Origin: Succinimonas sp045124755
Lineage (GTDB): Bacteria > Pseudomonadota > Gammaproteobacteria > Enterobacterales > Succinivibrionaceae
NCBI RefSeq assembly: GCF_045124755.1
Contig: NZ_JBGVMK010000063.1
Direction: 5' to 3' (one strand)
Length of the DNA stretch: 64,000 nucleotides
The notes beneath the pieces were generated by a model. That model saw only the letters and a list, made by a program, of their open reading frames with translations. It searched no databases and had not been told where the DNA came from. Below, piece after piece: positions 29,966-39,005 of this stretch. A program made the position numbers and the translations under genes. Numbering within the stretch: position 1 is the first letter of the stretch; each line of letters begins with the position of its first letter.

Positions 29966-31267
29966 ATGGCTAAGATCACTAAGGTAATTGGTCGTGAAAT
30001 TGTTGATTCACGTGGTAATCCTACTGTAGAAGCTGATGTTTATCTTGATGACGGCTCCATGGGCCGCGCTGCAGTTCCTTCAGGAGCTTCCACCGGTGTT
30101 CGCGAAGCTCTCGAGCTCCGTGACGGAGACAAGAGCCGTTTTGGCGGCAAGGGTGTTCTTACCGCTGTTAAGAATGTTAACGAGATCCTGGGACCGGCCA
30201 TTGTAGGCATGGATCCTGTTGATCAGCGCGCTGTTGACAACGTTATGCTGGCCAAGGACGGCGATCCCTTCAAGAAGAACCTTGGCGCCAATGCCATTCT
30301 CGCCATTTCCCTGGCTGTAGCCAAGGCTGCCGCTCAGTCCAAGAAGGTTCCTCTCTATGAGCACATTTCCGACCTCAACGGCACTCACGGCGTTTACTCC
30401 ATGCCTCTCCCGATGATGAACATCATCAACGGCGGCGCTCACGCTGCCTGGTCCATGGACATGCAGGAATTCATGATTCAGCCTGTTGGCGCCAAGACCG
30501 TTAAGGAAGCCATCCGCATGGGCGCTGAAATTTTTCACGAGCTCGCCAAGGTACTCAAGGCTCTTGGTCAGCCTACCACTGTAGGCGACGAAGGCGGCTA
30601 TGCTCCTAAGCTTGCCGGCACCGCCAAGGCTATGGCTGCCATCAAGGAAGCTGTGGAGAAGGCCGGCTACAAGTTCGGCGAGGACGTTACCCTGGCTATG
30701 GACTGCGCTTCCTCCGAGTTCTATGACGCTGAAGCCAAGCTTTACAGAATGAAGGCTGAAGGCAAGGATTTCACCTCCAATCAGCTGGCTGACTTCCTGG
30801 CTGACCTCTGCGATCAGTATCCTATCATCTCCATCGAAGACGGCCAGGCCGAAGGCGACTGGGACGGCTGGAAGTATCTTACCGACAAGATCGGCGGCAG
30901 ATGCCAGCTGGTAGGCGACGACCTCTTCGTAACCAATCCTTCCATCCTCAAGGAAGGCATTGAGAAGGGCATTGCCAACTCCATCCTCATCAAGGTTAAC
31001 CAGATCGGCTCTCTCTCTGAGACTCTTGACGCCATTCAGATGGCTCACAAGGCTGGCTACACCGCCATCGTTTCTCACCGTTCCGGCGAGACCGAGGACT
31101 GCACCATTGCCGACATCGCCGTTGGTACCGCTGCCGGCCAGATCAAGACCGGTTCCCTGAGCCGTTCTGACCGTATGGCCAAGTACAACCAGCTGATCCG
31201 CATCGAGGAAGAGCTCGGTTCTGAAAAGGCTCCTTATGCCGGCCGCAAGGCAGTTAAGGGTCAGTAA
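29966..31267 (+). CDS. eno: Enolase
   Basis: Converts 2-phosphoglycerate to phosphoenolpyruvate in glycolysis, and is a partner of the RNA degradosome in many gammaproteobacteria. 433 residues, full length. Family motifs include SRGNPTVEAD, PSGASTG, the magnesium ligands in AMDCASSEFYD, SIEDGQAE and LVGDDLFVTN, and the catalytic Lys in LIKVNQIGSL with SHRSGETED. Codon use is strongly biased toward preferred codons, as expected for a highly expressed gene. I start at ATG 29966 (AAGGA site); the frame is open further upstream through the leader hairpin. Confidence 0.98.
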   Translation: MAKITKVIGREIVDSRGNPTVEADVYLDDGSMGRAAVPSGASTGVREALELRDGDKSRFGGKGVLTAVKNVNEILGPAIVGMDPVDQRAVDNVMLAKDGDPFKKNLGANAILAISLAVAKAAAQSKKVPLYEHISDLNGTHGVYSMPLPMMNIINGGAHAAWSMDMQEFMIQPVGAKTVKEAIRMGAEIFHELAKVLKALGQPTTVGDEGGYAPKLAGTAKAMAAIKEAVEKAGYKFGEDVTLAMDCASSEFYDAEAKLYRMKAEGKDFTSNQLADFLADLCDQYPIISIEDGQAEGDWDGWKYLTDKIGGRCQLVGDDLFVTNPSILKEGIEKGIANSILIKVNQIGSLSETLDAIQMAHKAGYTAIVSHRSGETEDCTIADIAVGTAAGQIKTGSLSRSDRMAKYNQLIRIEEELGSEKAPYAGRKAVKGQ

Positions 31268-31318
31268 TCCGCGGCTTCGCTGAGTTTTTCAGAAAGCTGA
31301 CAAGCTAAAAGCTGAGAA

Positions 31319-31342
31319 AGGCGCCTTCGGGCGTCTTTTTTT
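31319..31342 (+). terminator. Terminator of eno
   Basis: AGGCGCC (31319-31325), TTCG loop, GGCGTCT (31330-31336), then a T run. Stem stable with one G-U pair. Confidence 0.75.
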
Positions 31343-31485
31343 GCGTCCGGAGAGCAGCTTCTGTTCTTCTGTAACAGTTCTGTCCGGCGCCTGCAGCAGA
31401 CGGCGAATCAGCGGGATCTCCGCCCCTGTCATGTTCAAACTGAGCGGCATGGATTATAATATTCCCGGTCTTTCAGGGTGATGCT

Positions 31486-31788
31486 ATGCGCTACATTAAT
31501 GTCATTTTAATTCTGGTTATTATTTATCTCGGGCACACGCTGGTGCACGGCCCCAATGGTCTCAGACGCTACCAGGAGGTGACCGCTGAGCTTCGTCAGG
31601 CAAAGGAATATACCCGGAATCTGGAGGAGCGCAATCTCATGATGAAGGTTGACATTGAATCCCTGAAAAAAACAGACGGTTCCCCCACGGTGGAGAATCT
31701 GGCCCGCTCCAATCTGGGCATGATCAAGTCAGGAGAGGTGTTTTACCGGGTAATTTTTCCCAGCCGGCAGGAGGCCTCCGGAAAATAA
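31486..31788 (+). CDS. ftsB: Cell division protein FtsB
   Basis: A 100-residue single-pass membrane protein of the divisome (FtsB with FtsL and FtsQ). One N-terminal membrane segment (about 3-18), then a leucine-zipper-like coiled coil (about 28-65) and the DivIC-family end segment ENLARSNLGMIKSGEVFYRVI. Its place between eno and ispD is the gammaproteobacterial order. AGGGTG lies 7 nt before ATG; TATAAT at 31455-31460 may be its -10 box. It begins a tight run ftsB-ispD-ispF-surE-yqaA-nlpD. Confidence 0.93.
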   Translation: MRYINVILILVIIYLGHTLVHGPNGLRRYQEVTAELRQAKEYTRNLEERNLMMKVDIESLKKTDGSPTVENLARSNLGMIKSGEVFYRVIFPSRQEASGK

Positions 31789-32466
31789 ATGTCTGACATG
31801 ATTGACGTGGTTATTCCCGCTGCCGGCGTCGGGAAGCGCATGCAGTCCCGGTGTCCCAAGCAGTATCTTCCCTTTGCCTCCAGCACCATCCTGGAGGAAA
31901 CCCTGAAGCGCATTTTCCGGTTCTCATCTTTGGGCCGGGTCATTCTGGCTCTGAGTCCGGAGGATCAGTATTTTCAGGATACCGGGCTTTACGGCGACCC
32001 CCGCATTGTAACGGTGCCCGGCGGAAAAGAGAGGGGGGACAGCGTGCTTTCCGGGCTTCGGGCAGCCACCTCGGAATATGTCATGGTTCACGATGCGGCG
32101 CGGCCTTGTATTATGATGGCAGATCTGGAAAGACTCCGGGATCTCGCTATGAATGACAACGGCGGCATTCTGGCGGTAAGAATTCCTGACACGGTAAAGC
32201 GCGGCGACAGCGAAAACCGCATTACGGACACCGTGCCCCGGGCCGGACTCTGGCGGGCTCTTACCCCGCAGCTTTTTAAAAGAGATCTTCTGATAACCGC
32301 TTATGAGAAGGCCGCCGCCTCCGGCATGACGCTGACGGATGAGGCTTCGGCCATGGAGTTTTTGGGCTATCACCCCCTGCTGGTGCCGGGCTCCAGCCTT
32401 AACATTAAGATTACCGAGCCTCAGGATCTGGCCCTGGGGACGCTTTTTTACCGGGAAATGGACTAA
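31789..32466 (+). CDS. ispD: 2-C-methyl-D-erythritol 4-phosphate cytidylyltransferase
   Basis: Third step of the MEP isoprenoid pathway: joins CTP and MEP to give CDP-ME. 225 residues with the nucleotide-binding start VIPAAGVGKRMQSRCPKQYL, followed by VHDAARPC and RIPDTVKR, all family landmarks. It begins directly after the ftsB stop codon and is followed 12 nt later by ispF, the enzyme two steps down the same pathway. Confidence 0.96.
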   Translation: MSDMIDVVIPAAGVGKRMQSRCPKQYLPFASSTILEETLKRIFRFSSLGRVILALSPEDQYFQDTGLYGDPRIVTVPGGKERGDSVLSGLRAATSEYVMVHDAARPCIMMADLERLRDLAMNDNGGILAVRIPDTVKRGDSENRITDTVPRAGLWRALTPQLFKRDLLITAYEKAAASGMTLTDEASAMEFLGYHPLLVPGSSLNIKITEPQDLALGTLFYREMD

Positions 32467-32478
32467 GAGGGAAGCAGC

Positions 32479-32958
32479 ATGATATTCAGAGTCGGACATG
32501 GTTTTGATGTGCATAAGTTCGGCGGCGCGGGGCCGGTTACCCTGGGCGGAGTTAAGATTCCTTATGAAACGGGCCTTATCGCTCATTCAGACGGCGACGT
32601 GGTGCTTCATGCCCTTACGGATGCTCTCCTGGGAGCCGCCGCTTTGGGGGATATCGGCCGGCTTTATCCGGACAATGACGACCGGTTTTTGAACATTGAC
32701 AGCAGAATTCTTCTCCGGGATGCCTGGAAAAGGGTGCAGGATCTGGGCTGGAAAATCAGCAACGCGGATATAACCATCATGGCCCAGGCCCCGAAAATCG
32801 CCCCTTATGAGCATGAAATGCGGGTCAATATCGCTGCAGATCTGGGCCTTGATATGGATGCCGTGAACGTTAAGGCCACCACCACCGAGAAGCTGGGCTT
32901 TACCGGAAGAAAGGAAGGCATTGCCGTTACCGCCGTGACGCTCATTTACAGGGATTAA
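32479..32958 (+). CDS. ispF: 2-C-methyl-D-erythritol 2,4-cyclodiphosphate synthase
   Basis: Fifth step of the MEP pathway, making the cyclic diphosphate and releasing CMP. 159 residues; metal ligands lie in GHGFDVHKF and SDGDVVLHALTDALLGAAALGDIG, and the nucleotide-binding end is KATTTEKLGFTGRKEGIA. E. coli has truD after ispF; here surE follows directly, so truD is missing from this spot. AGAGGGAAGC gives a plausible ribosome site. Confidence 0.97.
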   Translation: MIFRVGHGFDVHKFGGAGPVTLGGVKIPYETGLIAHSDGDVVLHALTDALLGAAALGDIGRLYPDNDDRFLNIDSRILLRDAWKRVQDLGWKISNADITIMAQAPKIAPYEHEMRVNIAADLGLDMDAVNVKATTTEKLGFTGRKEGIAVTAVTLIYRD

Positions 32959-32977
32959 AGGATTTAGTCAGGACGTT

Positions 32978-33724
32978 ATGAGAATTCTCATAAGCAATGA
33001 TGACGGAGTTTATGCAGAGGGAATTTCCCGGCTTTATGACGCGGTTTCCGCGGAATACCCCGACACCTTTGTGGTGGCTCCGGATCGGAACCAGAGCGCT
33101 GCCAGTCATTCTCTTACCCTGGATTATCCCCTCCGGACGCAGGAAATTTTAAAAAAGAACTTCACGGCGGTAAGAGGCACTCCCACTGACAGCGTCTACC
33201 TGGCCCTGAATTCTCTCCTGAAGCCCCGGCCGGATGTGGTGGTTTCCGGCATCAACGAGGGGGCCAATCTGGGGGATGACGTCATCTACTCGGGCACCGT
33301 GGCTGCGGCCATGGAGGGCCGGGGCTGCCGGTATCCGGCTCTGGCGGTTTCTCTCTGCGGCTCCCGCCATTACGATACGGCAGCTGCTTTTGTGATGAGG
33401 ATTCTCCGTAAAATAGAGGAAACTCCGCTCCCCGGACAGCAGATCCTGAATGTGAACGTTCCGGATTTGCCGCTGTCTGAAATAAAGGGGATGATGGTGA
33501 CCCGGCTGGGCCGCCGCCAGAATGCCGAGAGCATTATTGAAGCCCGGGATCTCCGCGGCGTTCCCATTTACTGGGTGGGGCCGCAGGGAAAACCGGTGGA
33601 CAGGGAGCGGGACACAGATTTCTGGGCGGTGGAGCACGGCTATGTCTCGGTAACGCCCCTCCATATTGATTTAACGGCGTACAACAGTCTTGACGATCTC
33701 ACGGGCTGGGCTGATATGGTATGA
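32978..33724 (+). CDS. surE: 5'/3'-nucleotidase SurE
   Basis: A metal-dependent phosphatase acting on nucleoside monophosphates and polyphosphate. 248 residues; the N-terminal NDDG (ISNDDGVYAEG) binds the metal, with APDRNQSAASHSLTL, GTPTDSVYLAL and SGINEGANLGDDVIYSGTVAAAMEG typical of the family. In E. coli pcm and nlpD-rpoS follow; here pcm is absent and a YqaA-like membrane protein takes its place. Confidence 0.96.
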   Translation: MRILISNDDGVYAEGISRLYDAVSAEYPDTFVVAPDRNQSAASHSLTLDYPLRTQEILKKNFTAVRGTPTDSVYLALNSLLKPRPDVVVSGINEGANLGDDVIYSGTVAAAMEGRGCRYPALAVSLCGSRHYDTAAAFVMRILRKIEETPLPGQQILNVNVPDLPLSEIKGMMVTRLGRRQNAESIIEARDLRGVPIYWVGPQGKPVDRERDTDFWAVEHGYVSVTPLHIDLTAYNSLDDLTGWADMV

Positions 33725-33734
33725 CACAGGGCCT

Positions 33735-34358
33735 ATGAAGTTATTTACCGGAATCTATGATTATTGCATAAACCTGTCGAAGCACCGTCTGGCGCCGGTT
33801 TTTCTGACGGGAAACAGCTTTATTGAATCCATTTTCTGGCCGATCCCCGTGGATATCATGCTGGCTCCCATGTGTCTGGCCCGGCCGGAGCGGGCGCTGC
33901 ACTATGCCTTTCTGGCCACCGCGGCTTCCGTTATGGGGGCGGTTTTGGGGTACGGCATCGGATATTATCTTTACGATCCCTGGATTCAGGATCTCGTGGC
34001 GCGGTTTAACTATCAGGAGACCTTCAGCCGGGCCTCCGGATATCTGCAAAGCTATGGCGTGGCGTTTATTGTTATCGGTTCCTTTACGCCGCTCCCCTAC
34101 AAAATTGTAGCCATCTCAGCCGGCCTTATTGCCTCCCAGCAGGTCAGCATGGGACTGGGGGCCGGGCAGCTCCATCTGATACCGTTTATTCTGGTATCAT
34201 TTGCGGGCCGGGGACTGAGATTTTTTCTGATTGCCGCGGTTATCAAAATCGGCGGCGCCAGAATGGAGCAGAAGCTCCGGCGTTACATTGACATCATAGG
34301 CTGGGTGACTCTGGTTATTCTGACGGCGGTTTTCGGCTATTACATGCTGCAGGACTGA
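33735..34358 (+). CDS. YqaA/DedA-like membrane protein (VTT domain)
   Basis: A 207-residue inner-membrane protein of the SNARE-associated/DedA superfamily, with four to five hydrophobic segments. Family landmarks are FIESIFWPIPVDIMLAPMCL, the Gly-rich segment AVLGYGIGYYLYDPW, and GSFTPLPYKIVAISAG. Relatives act in membrane stability, and some DedA-superfamily members flip lipids. The exact substrate of the YqaA group is unknown. ATG 33735 lies 10 nt after the surE stop codon; a longer upstream frame would only overlap surE. Confidence 0.88.
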   Translation: MKLFTGIYDYCINLSKHRLAPVFLTGNSFIESIFWPIPVDIMLAPMCLARPERALHYAFLATAASVMGAVLGYGIGYYLYDPWIQDLVARFNYQETFSRASGYLQSYGVAFIVIGSFTPLPYKIVAISAGLIASQQVSMGLGAGQLHLIPFILVSFAGRGLRFFLIAAVIKIGGARMEQKLRRYIDIIGWVTLVILTAVFGYYMLQD

Positions 34359-34376
34359 ATTGCAAAGGACTGAATA

Positions 34377-35471
34377 ATGCTGCGCAAATCTGTATTTTGG
34401 GTTAAGACGGGACTCATGGCGGGACTTATGGCATTGTCCCTGGGGGCCTGTACCACGTATACCGGCACCGGTTATTCAGCCGGGGATCTTACCGGAGACA
34501 CTGCCGGTTCCGCCCGGGGGGTGAACGGCGTCTATACCGTGCGCGCCGGGGATACCCTGCATTCCGTGGCCTTTGCCAATAACGTTGACCTGAAGCTCCT
34601 GGCGTATATCAACGATATTAAGAAGCCCTACAATATCAACAAGGGCCAGAGGCTGATTCTGGATCCCGCCCGGGTGGGAGTGAGAACCCACAGGGTGCAG
34701 AAAAACGATACGGTTTACGCTCTTTCCCGGAAATTCGGCATTCCCATGAAGGATCTGGTCAGCATTAACGACATTGATTCCAATTACACGATTATGGTGG
34801 GACAGCTTCTGGCGGTGAGCCGCAAAAGCAAAAATCCGGTGCCGGTGGCCGCTGCCGGAAGCGGCAGCGCATCTTCCCGGAACACCGCGCCCACGGTCAT
34901 AAACACTGCCGCAAAACCGGATTCCGGCCGGGTTAACACTCCCGCTCAGAAGCCGGTAACTCCCGTAAATACTTCTGCCGCTGCTGCTTCCCGGGGAGAC
35001 AATGCTCCGGATATGACAGTTTCCGGCAGCCGGAATAAGAAGGAAAACACCCGGGCCGTGGATGATGTCCGGATTCCGGCTCAGGCCCGGGGCAGCGTCA
35101 GCTGGAAGTGGCCGGTTCAGGGCCGCATTATCGAAGGCTTTTCCAATTCGGAGCATGGCAATAAGGGCATCGACATTTCCGGAGCCCGGGGATCTGATAT
35201 CAGGGCCGCCTCCGGAGGCAAGGTGGTGTATGCCGGAAATGCCCTCAGAGGCTACGGGAACCTGATAATCCTGAGCCATAACGATGATTTTCTGTCCGCC
35301 TATGCCCATAACGACTCTATTCTGGTGCGGGAAGGGCAGCAGGTGTCCCGGGGGCAGGTAATCGCCAAAATGGGTGATTCCGAGGCCAAGTCCGTGAGAT
35401 TGCATTTTGAGATCCGCTACCGGGGACAGACGGTAAATCCCATGAAGTATCTGCCTCAGAGCCGGAAGTAG
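34377..35471 (+). CDS. nlpD: NlpD-like lipoprotein activator of murein amidases
   Basis: 364 residues. A lipoprotein signal peptide ends in the lipobox LGAC (Cys about 25). Two LysM peptidoglycan-binding domains follow (YTVRAGDTLHSVA at about 52-95 and HRVQKNDTVYALS at about 103-147), then a Ser/Ala/Pro/Asn-rich linker (about 150-235) and a C-terminal LytM/M23 domain. The first zinc position reads NKGIDI where active M23 enzymes have His, so the domain is probably non-catalytic, as in E. coli NlpD, which activates AmiC at the division site. rpoS, the usual downstream partner, is absent; a terminator and convergent mutS follow. Confidence 0.94.
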   Translation: MLRKSVFWVKTGLMAGLMALSLGACTTYTGTGYSAGDLTGDTAGSARGVNGVYTVRAGDTLHSVAFANNVDLKLLAYINDIKKPYNINKGQRLILDPARVGVRTHRVQKNDTVYALSRKFGIPMKDLVSINDIDSNYTIMVGQLLAVSRKSKNPVPVAAAGSGSASSRNTAPTVINTAAKPDSGRVNTPAQKPVTPVNTSAAAASRGDNAPDMTVSGSRNKKENTRAVDDVRIPAQARGSVSWKWPVQGRIIEGFSNSEHGNKGIDISGARGSDIRAASGGKVVYAGNALRGYGNLIILSHNDDFLSAYAHNDSILVREGQQVSRGQVIAKMGDSEAKSVRLHFEIRYRGQTVNPMKYLPQSRK

Positions 35472-35502
35472 CAGACTGCAGCGTCCCCGGTCCTGAAAAC
35501 AG

Positions 35503-35549
35503 AGCGCCGTCAGGAATCCGCTTACCGGTTTCTGACGGCGCTGATTTTT
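35503..35549 (+). terminator. Strong terminator after nlpD
   Basis: An 11-bp perfect stem (35503-35513 with 35532-35542) over an 18-nt loop, followed by GA and a T run. Confidence 0.85.
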
Positions 35550-35625
35550 TTCCTTTTTTACTTCTTTCTTCCTTCTTTATTTCCTGCTTTCTGCTTCCTT
35601 TTTCCGTCCTTCTTTCTGAGTTTCC
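35544..35625. other. Pyrimidine-rich tract between nlpD and mutS
   Basis: About 80 bases that are almost all C and T on the plus strand, with repeated CTTTCTT/CCTTCTT units, before the end of the convergent mutS gene. It could adopt triplex structure or simply reflect end-of-transcript sequence. Confidence 0.35.
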
Positions 35626-35643
35626 CGTCAGCTCCGGGAGCCT

Positions 35644-38223
35644 TCAGAGGTAGGAGACTTCCTCCGTAAGATCATAAATGAGGTTCAGAGCTTCCCGGGC
35701 GGTCAGGGTGTCCGGCTTTACCTTTTTAAGGGTAGCAATGATCTTCTGGTACTCCTCGGGAATTGCCGGAGTTTCAGGTGATGCAATGTTTTCCGGTTCT
35801 GCCGCTGCCGTGCCTTTGATCTTCCCGGCCAGCATTTTCATGCGCTTCCGGGCGGTCTGGATAACCTTTTTCGGGATGCCGGCCAGCTGAGCGACTTCAA
35901 TGCCGTAGGAGCTCGTGGCCGGGCCGGGTTCCGCATTGTGGAGGAACACCACGGTTTCGCCGGATTTCACGGCGGAAAAGTGCATGTTCCGGACATTTTT
36001 GATTTCCGCCGGAAGCTCGGTAAGCTCAAAATAATGGGTGGAAAACATGGTATAGGAGCGGTTGCCGTCTGCCAGCTGCTCTGCCGCCGCCCAGGCCAGG
36101 GCCATGCCGTCATAGGTGCTGGTGCCGCGGCCGATTTCATCCATGAGCACCAGACTGTCCCTGGTGGCATTATGGAGAATATTCGCGGTCTCCGTCATTT
36201 CCACCATGAAGGTGGAACGGCCGGAGGCCAGATCGTCGCTGGCTCCGATTCTGGTGAATATTCTGTTAATGTCGGGGATCACCGCCTTTTCCGCCGGGAC
36301 GAAGGATCCGCACCAGGCCATCAGGACGATGATGGCGCACTGTCTCATATAAGTGGACTTGCCCCCCATGTTGGGGCCGGTAATGAGCAGAAGCTGATGA
36401 TCTCCGGCAATGGAGATATCGTTGGGAATGAACCGGGAAGAACTTACCTGTTCGATTACCGGATGGCGTCCCTTGATAATGGAGATTTCCCGGGCGGAGG
36501 TGAATTCCGGCCGGGTATAGCCGTTTTCCAGCGCTGCCGCTGCCAGACCCGCCAGCATGTCGATATAGGACAGATGGCAGGAGAGATCCTGAAGATTCAT
36601 GAGATGGGGCAGAAGCCGGGCAATAAGTTCATCGTAAAGCTGTTTTTCCAGAGCCAGAGCCCGGCTCTGGGCGGTGAGCGCGGTTTCCTCGAATTCCTTG
36701 AGCTCCTGGGTGATATAGCGTTCATTGTTTTTCAGGGTCTGTCTTCTGATGTAATCGGAGGGCAGGGTGTTCTGGCCGGCCTGAGCCCGGGAAATTTCAA
36801 TATAGTAACCGGAAACCTTGTTGTAGCCTACCTTGAGGGTGTTGATCCCGGTGCGGCTTCTTTCGCGGTTTTCCACCTCCTTAAGATAATCATCCGCTCC
36901 GGAGGACATGCTGCGGAGCTTGTCCAGTTCCGGAGAGTAGCCGGAGGCGATGACGCCGCCGTCTCTGATCACCGCCGGCGGGATATCGCAGACGGCTCTT
37001 TCCAGAAGATCCCGGACATCCGGTAGGAGGGGGAGCTTTTCCTGAAATTTCCCCAGCTTGCCCCCGGCGGAGTTCAGAAGCTCCCGGATATGGGGAGTTA
37101 CCTGAAGAGCAGTGCGGATCTTGGCGAGATCCCGGGGTCGGACGTTGCTGAGAGCCAGTCTTGCGGTCACTCTTTCCAGATCGCCGATTTCCCGGAGATA
37201 GTCCCGGAGCGTCTCAGCCTGGGAGAACTGCTGGATTTCGGAAATAAGATCCAGCTTTTTTTCTGCTTCTTCCCGAGAGCGTACCGGGTTCAGCAGAGAG
37301 CGCTGCAGAAGCCGGGATCCCATGGGGGTGGAGGTGCGATCCAGCACGGCCAGGAGGGTATGCTCCTGCCCGCCCTGAAGATTCTCGGTAATCTCGAGAT
37401 TTCTCTGGGTGCAGGCATCCAGCACCAGGTGGGTGCTTTTGCTTTCCAGACGGAGAGAGCGGATATTGAGGAGGGCGGTTTTCTGGGTTTCCCGGACGTA
37501 GCTCAAGAGAGCTCCGGCGGGGCAGAGACCGATGGTGACGCCGTCCAGCCCGAAACCCGAAAGCTCCCGGGTATGGAAGTGCGAGGTGAGAATGCGGCGG
37601 CAGGTTTCAAAGTCAAATTCCCACACCGGGCGTCTTCTGAGGCCCTTGAATTCGGAAATGGCATCCAGGGAGCGCACATCCTCCGCATACAGGAGCTCCG
37701 CCGGCTTCAGCCGTTCCAGCACGGCCAGAATGCCGTTTATATCATCGCTTTCCAGGCAGCAGAAGTCTCCGGTGGAGAGATTGAGGTAGCTGAGTCCGAA
37801 GGCGAACTGATCGCTGGCCAGGCAGGCGATGACGTTATCCTGCTTTTCCTTGAGGAGGGCTTCATCGGTGACGGTGCCGGGGGTGATAATTCTGGTGACC
37901 TTTCTTTCCACCGGGCCCTTGGCGGTGGCCGGATCGCCGATCTGCTCGCAGATAACGGCGCTTTCTCCCTTTTCCACCAGGCGGGCCAGATAGGAATCCA
38001 CGGCATGGTAGGGCACTCCGGCCATGGGGATAGGCTGACCGTTCATGAAGCCTCTTTTGGTGAGGGTGATGTCCAGAAGCTCGGAGGCTTTCCGGGCATC
38101 ATCAAAGAACATTTCGTAAAAGTCCCCCAGTCTGTAGAAGAGCAGGGTGTCGGGATATTGCTTTTTGAAGGAAAGATACTGCTGCATCAGCGGGGTGATG
38201 CCGTTATTGACTGATTCTGACAT
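35644..38223 (-). CDS. mutS: DNA mismatch repair protein MutS
   Basis: Recognises mismatches and starts repair with MutL. 859 residues, full length. The N-terminal mismatch-binding domain has the Phe-x-Glu motif (FYEMFFDDA, about 38), followed by connector, lever and clamp domains. The ABC-type ATPase has Walker A GPNMGGKSTYMRQ (near 620), the signature SGRSTFMVEM, and Walker B LVLMDEIGRGTSTYDG. A helix-turn-helix end follows, with the short acidic/Leu-rich C terminus used for tetramers. It is convergent with nlpD and divergent from pncC. Confidence 0.97.
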   Translation of the reverse strand: MSESVNNGITPLMQQYLSFKKQYPDTLLFYRLGDFYEMFFDDARKASELLDITLTKRGFMNGQPIPMAGVPYHAVDSYLARLVEKGESAVICEQIGDPATAKGPVERKVTRIITPGTVTDEALLKEKQDNVIACLASDQFAFGLSYLNLSTGDFCCLESDDINGILAVLERLKPAELLYAEDVRSLDAISEFKGLRRRPVWEFDFETCRRILTSHFHTRELSGFGLDGVTIGLCPAGALLSYVRETQKTALLNIRSLRLESKSTHLVLDACTQRNLEITENLQGGQEHTLLAVLDRTSTPMGSRLLQRSLLNPVRSREEAEKKLDLISEIQQFSQAETLRDYLREIGDLERVTARLALSNVRPRDLAKIRTALQVTPHIRELLNSAGGKLGKFQEKLPLLPDVRDLLERAVCDIPPAVIRDGGVIASGYSPELDKLRSMSSGADDYLKEVENRERSRTGINTLKVGYNKVSGYYIEISRAQAGQNTLPSDYIRRQTLKNNERYITQELKEFEETALTAQSRALALEKQLYDELIARLLPHLMNLQDLSCHLSYIDMLAGLAAAALENGYTRPEFTSAREISIIKGRHPVIEQVSSSRFIPNDISIAGDHQLLLITGPNMGGKSTYMRQCAIIVLMAWCGSFVPAEKAVIPDINRIFTRIGASDDLASGRSTFMVEMTETANILHNATRDSLVLMDEIGRGTSTYDGMALAWAAAEQLADGNRSYTMFSTHYFELTELPAEIKNVRNMHFSAVKSGETVVFLHNAEPGPATSSYGIEVAQLAGIPKKVIQTARKRMKMLAGKIKGTAAAEPENIASPETPAIPEEYQKIIATLKKVKPDTLTAREALNLIYDLTEEVSYL

Positions 38224-38320
38224 TTTTGGATACTGATATTGTGATTTCTGCTTAATGAGACGGCGATTAGTTTATCATATCGGCCGTTAAAGCATAAGCG
38301 GGAGCATAGCAGGAGGAATA

Positions 38321-38860
38321 ATGACTTTTTCTGATAGCGATGAAATCAGTGAAGATGGGGTTTTCCGGCTGGCCGCCGCCACCGGAACGGAACTGAAAAG
38401 ACTGGGACTTCTGGCTGTTACCGCCGAGTCCTGCACCGGCGGGCTTATCAGCGCGGCCTTTACCGCCGTTCCGGGATCTTCGGAGTGGTTTGACCGGGCC
38501 TTTGTCACCTACAGCAATGCGGCTAAAATGGAAATGCTGGGAGTGCGGGAGGATACCCTGCGGGATCACGGAGCCGTCAGCGAGGAAACCGTCCGGGAAA
38601 TGAGTCTGGGAGCGCTCCGGCATTCCCGGGGCGATATTGCGGTGGCGGTAAGCGGCATTGCCGGTCCCGGCGGCGGCACGCCGGAGAAGCCGGTGGGCAC
38701 TGTTTATCTCTCCTGGGCTTTTCGGGGAGAGGTTTTTGAAACCTTCCGGGCGGCGTTTTCCGGGGATCGGGAAGCGGTCAGAAAACAGACAGTGATAAAA
38801 GCGCTTTCTGTTATTTTGGAATTTTGTAGAAACAAAGATAAAAATAATTTGCAAGCTTAG
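38321..38860 (+). CDS. pncC: Nicotinamide mononucleotide deamidase (CinA C-terminal domain)
   Basis: PncC converts NMN to nicotinate mononucleotide in NAD recycling. 179 residues, one CinA C-terminal domain without the N-terminal MoeA-like part. Motifs: VTAESCTGGLISAAF with the catalytic Ser, FVTYSNAAKMEMLGV, GAVSEETVREM, and AVSGIAGPGGGTPEKPVGTVY. A ribosome site AGGAGG precedes the ATG. Its place just before recA is the E. coli order (ygaD/pncC-recA). Confidence 0.93.
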   Translation: MTFSDSDEISEDGVFRLAAATGTELKRLGLLAVTAESCTGGLISAAFTAVPGSSEWFDRAFVTYSNAAKMEMLGVREDTLRDHGAVSEETVREMSLGALRHSRGDIAVAVSGIAGPGGGTPEKPVGTVYLSWAFRGEVFETFRAAFSGDREAVRKQTVIKALSVILEFCRNKDKNNLQA

Positions 38861-39005
38861 CAAAATTATGTATAATCTCCGCAAAGTTTAATGCTTTGAT
38901 TTTCGGGGAGAGCCGCATTTTGCGGGTTATCTTTGTGATATCAGGCATGGAACTGCTCAGGCAAATGCCCTCCGGCGTCAGACCGGCGCCTCCAGGTGCT
39001 ATAAT
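38849..39005 (+). promoter_or_regulatory. Probable recA promoters
   Basis: Two candidates lie in the recA upstream region. One is TTGCAA (38849-38854), 16 nt, TATAAT (38871-38876), overlapping the end of pncC. The other is an extended -10 TGCTATAAT with the hexamer at 39000-39005. No CTGT-N8-ACAG LexA box is seen near either one. Confidence 0.5.
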
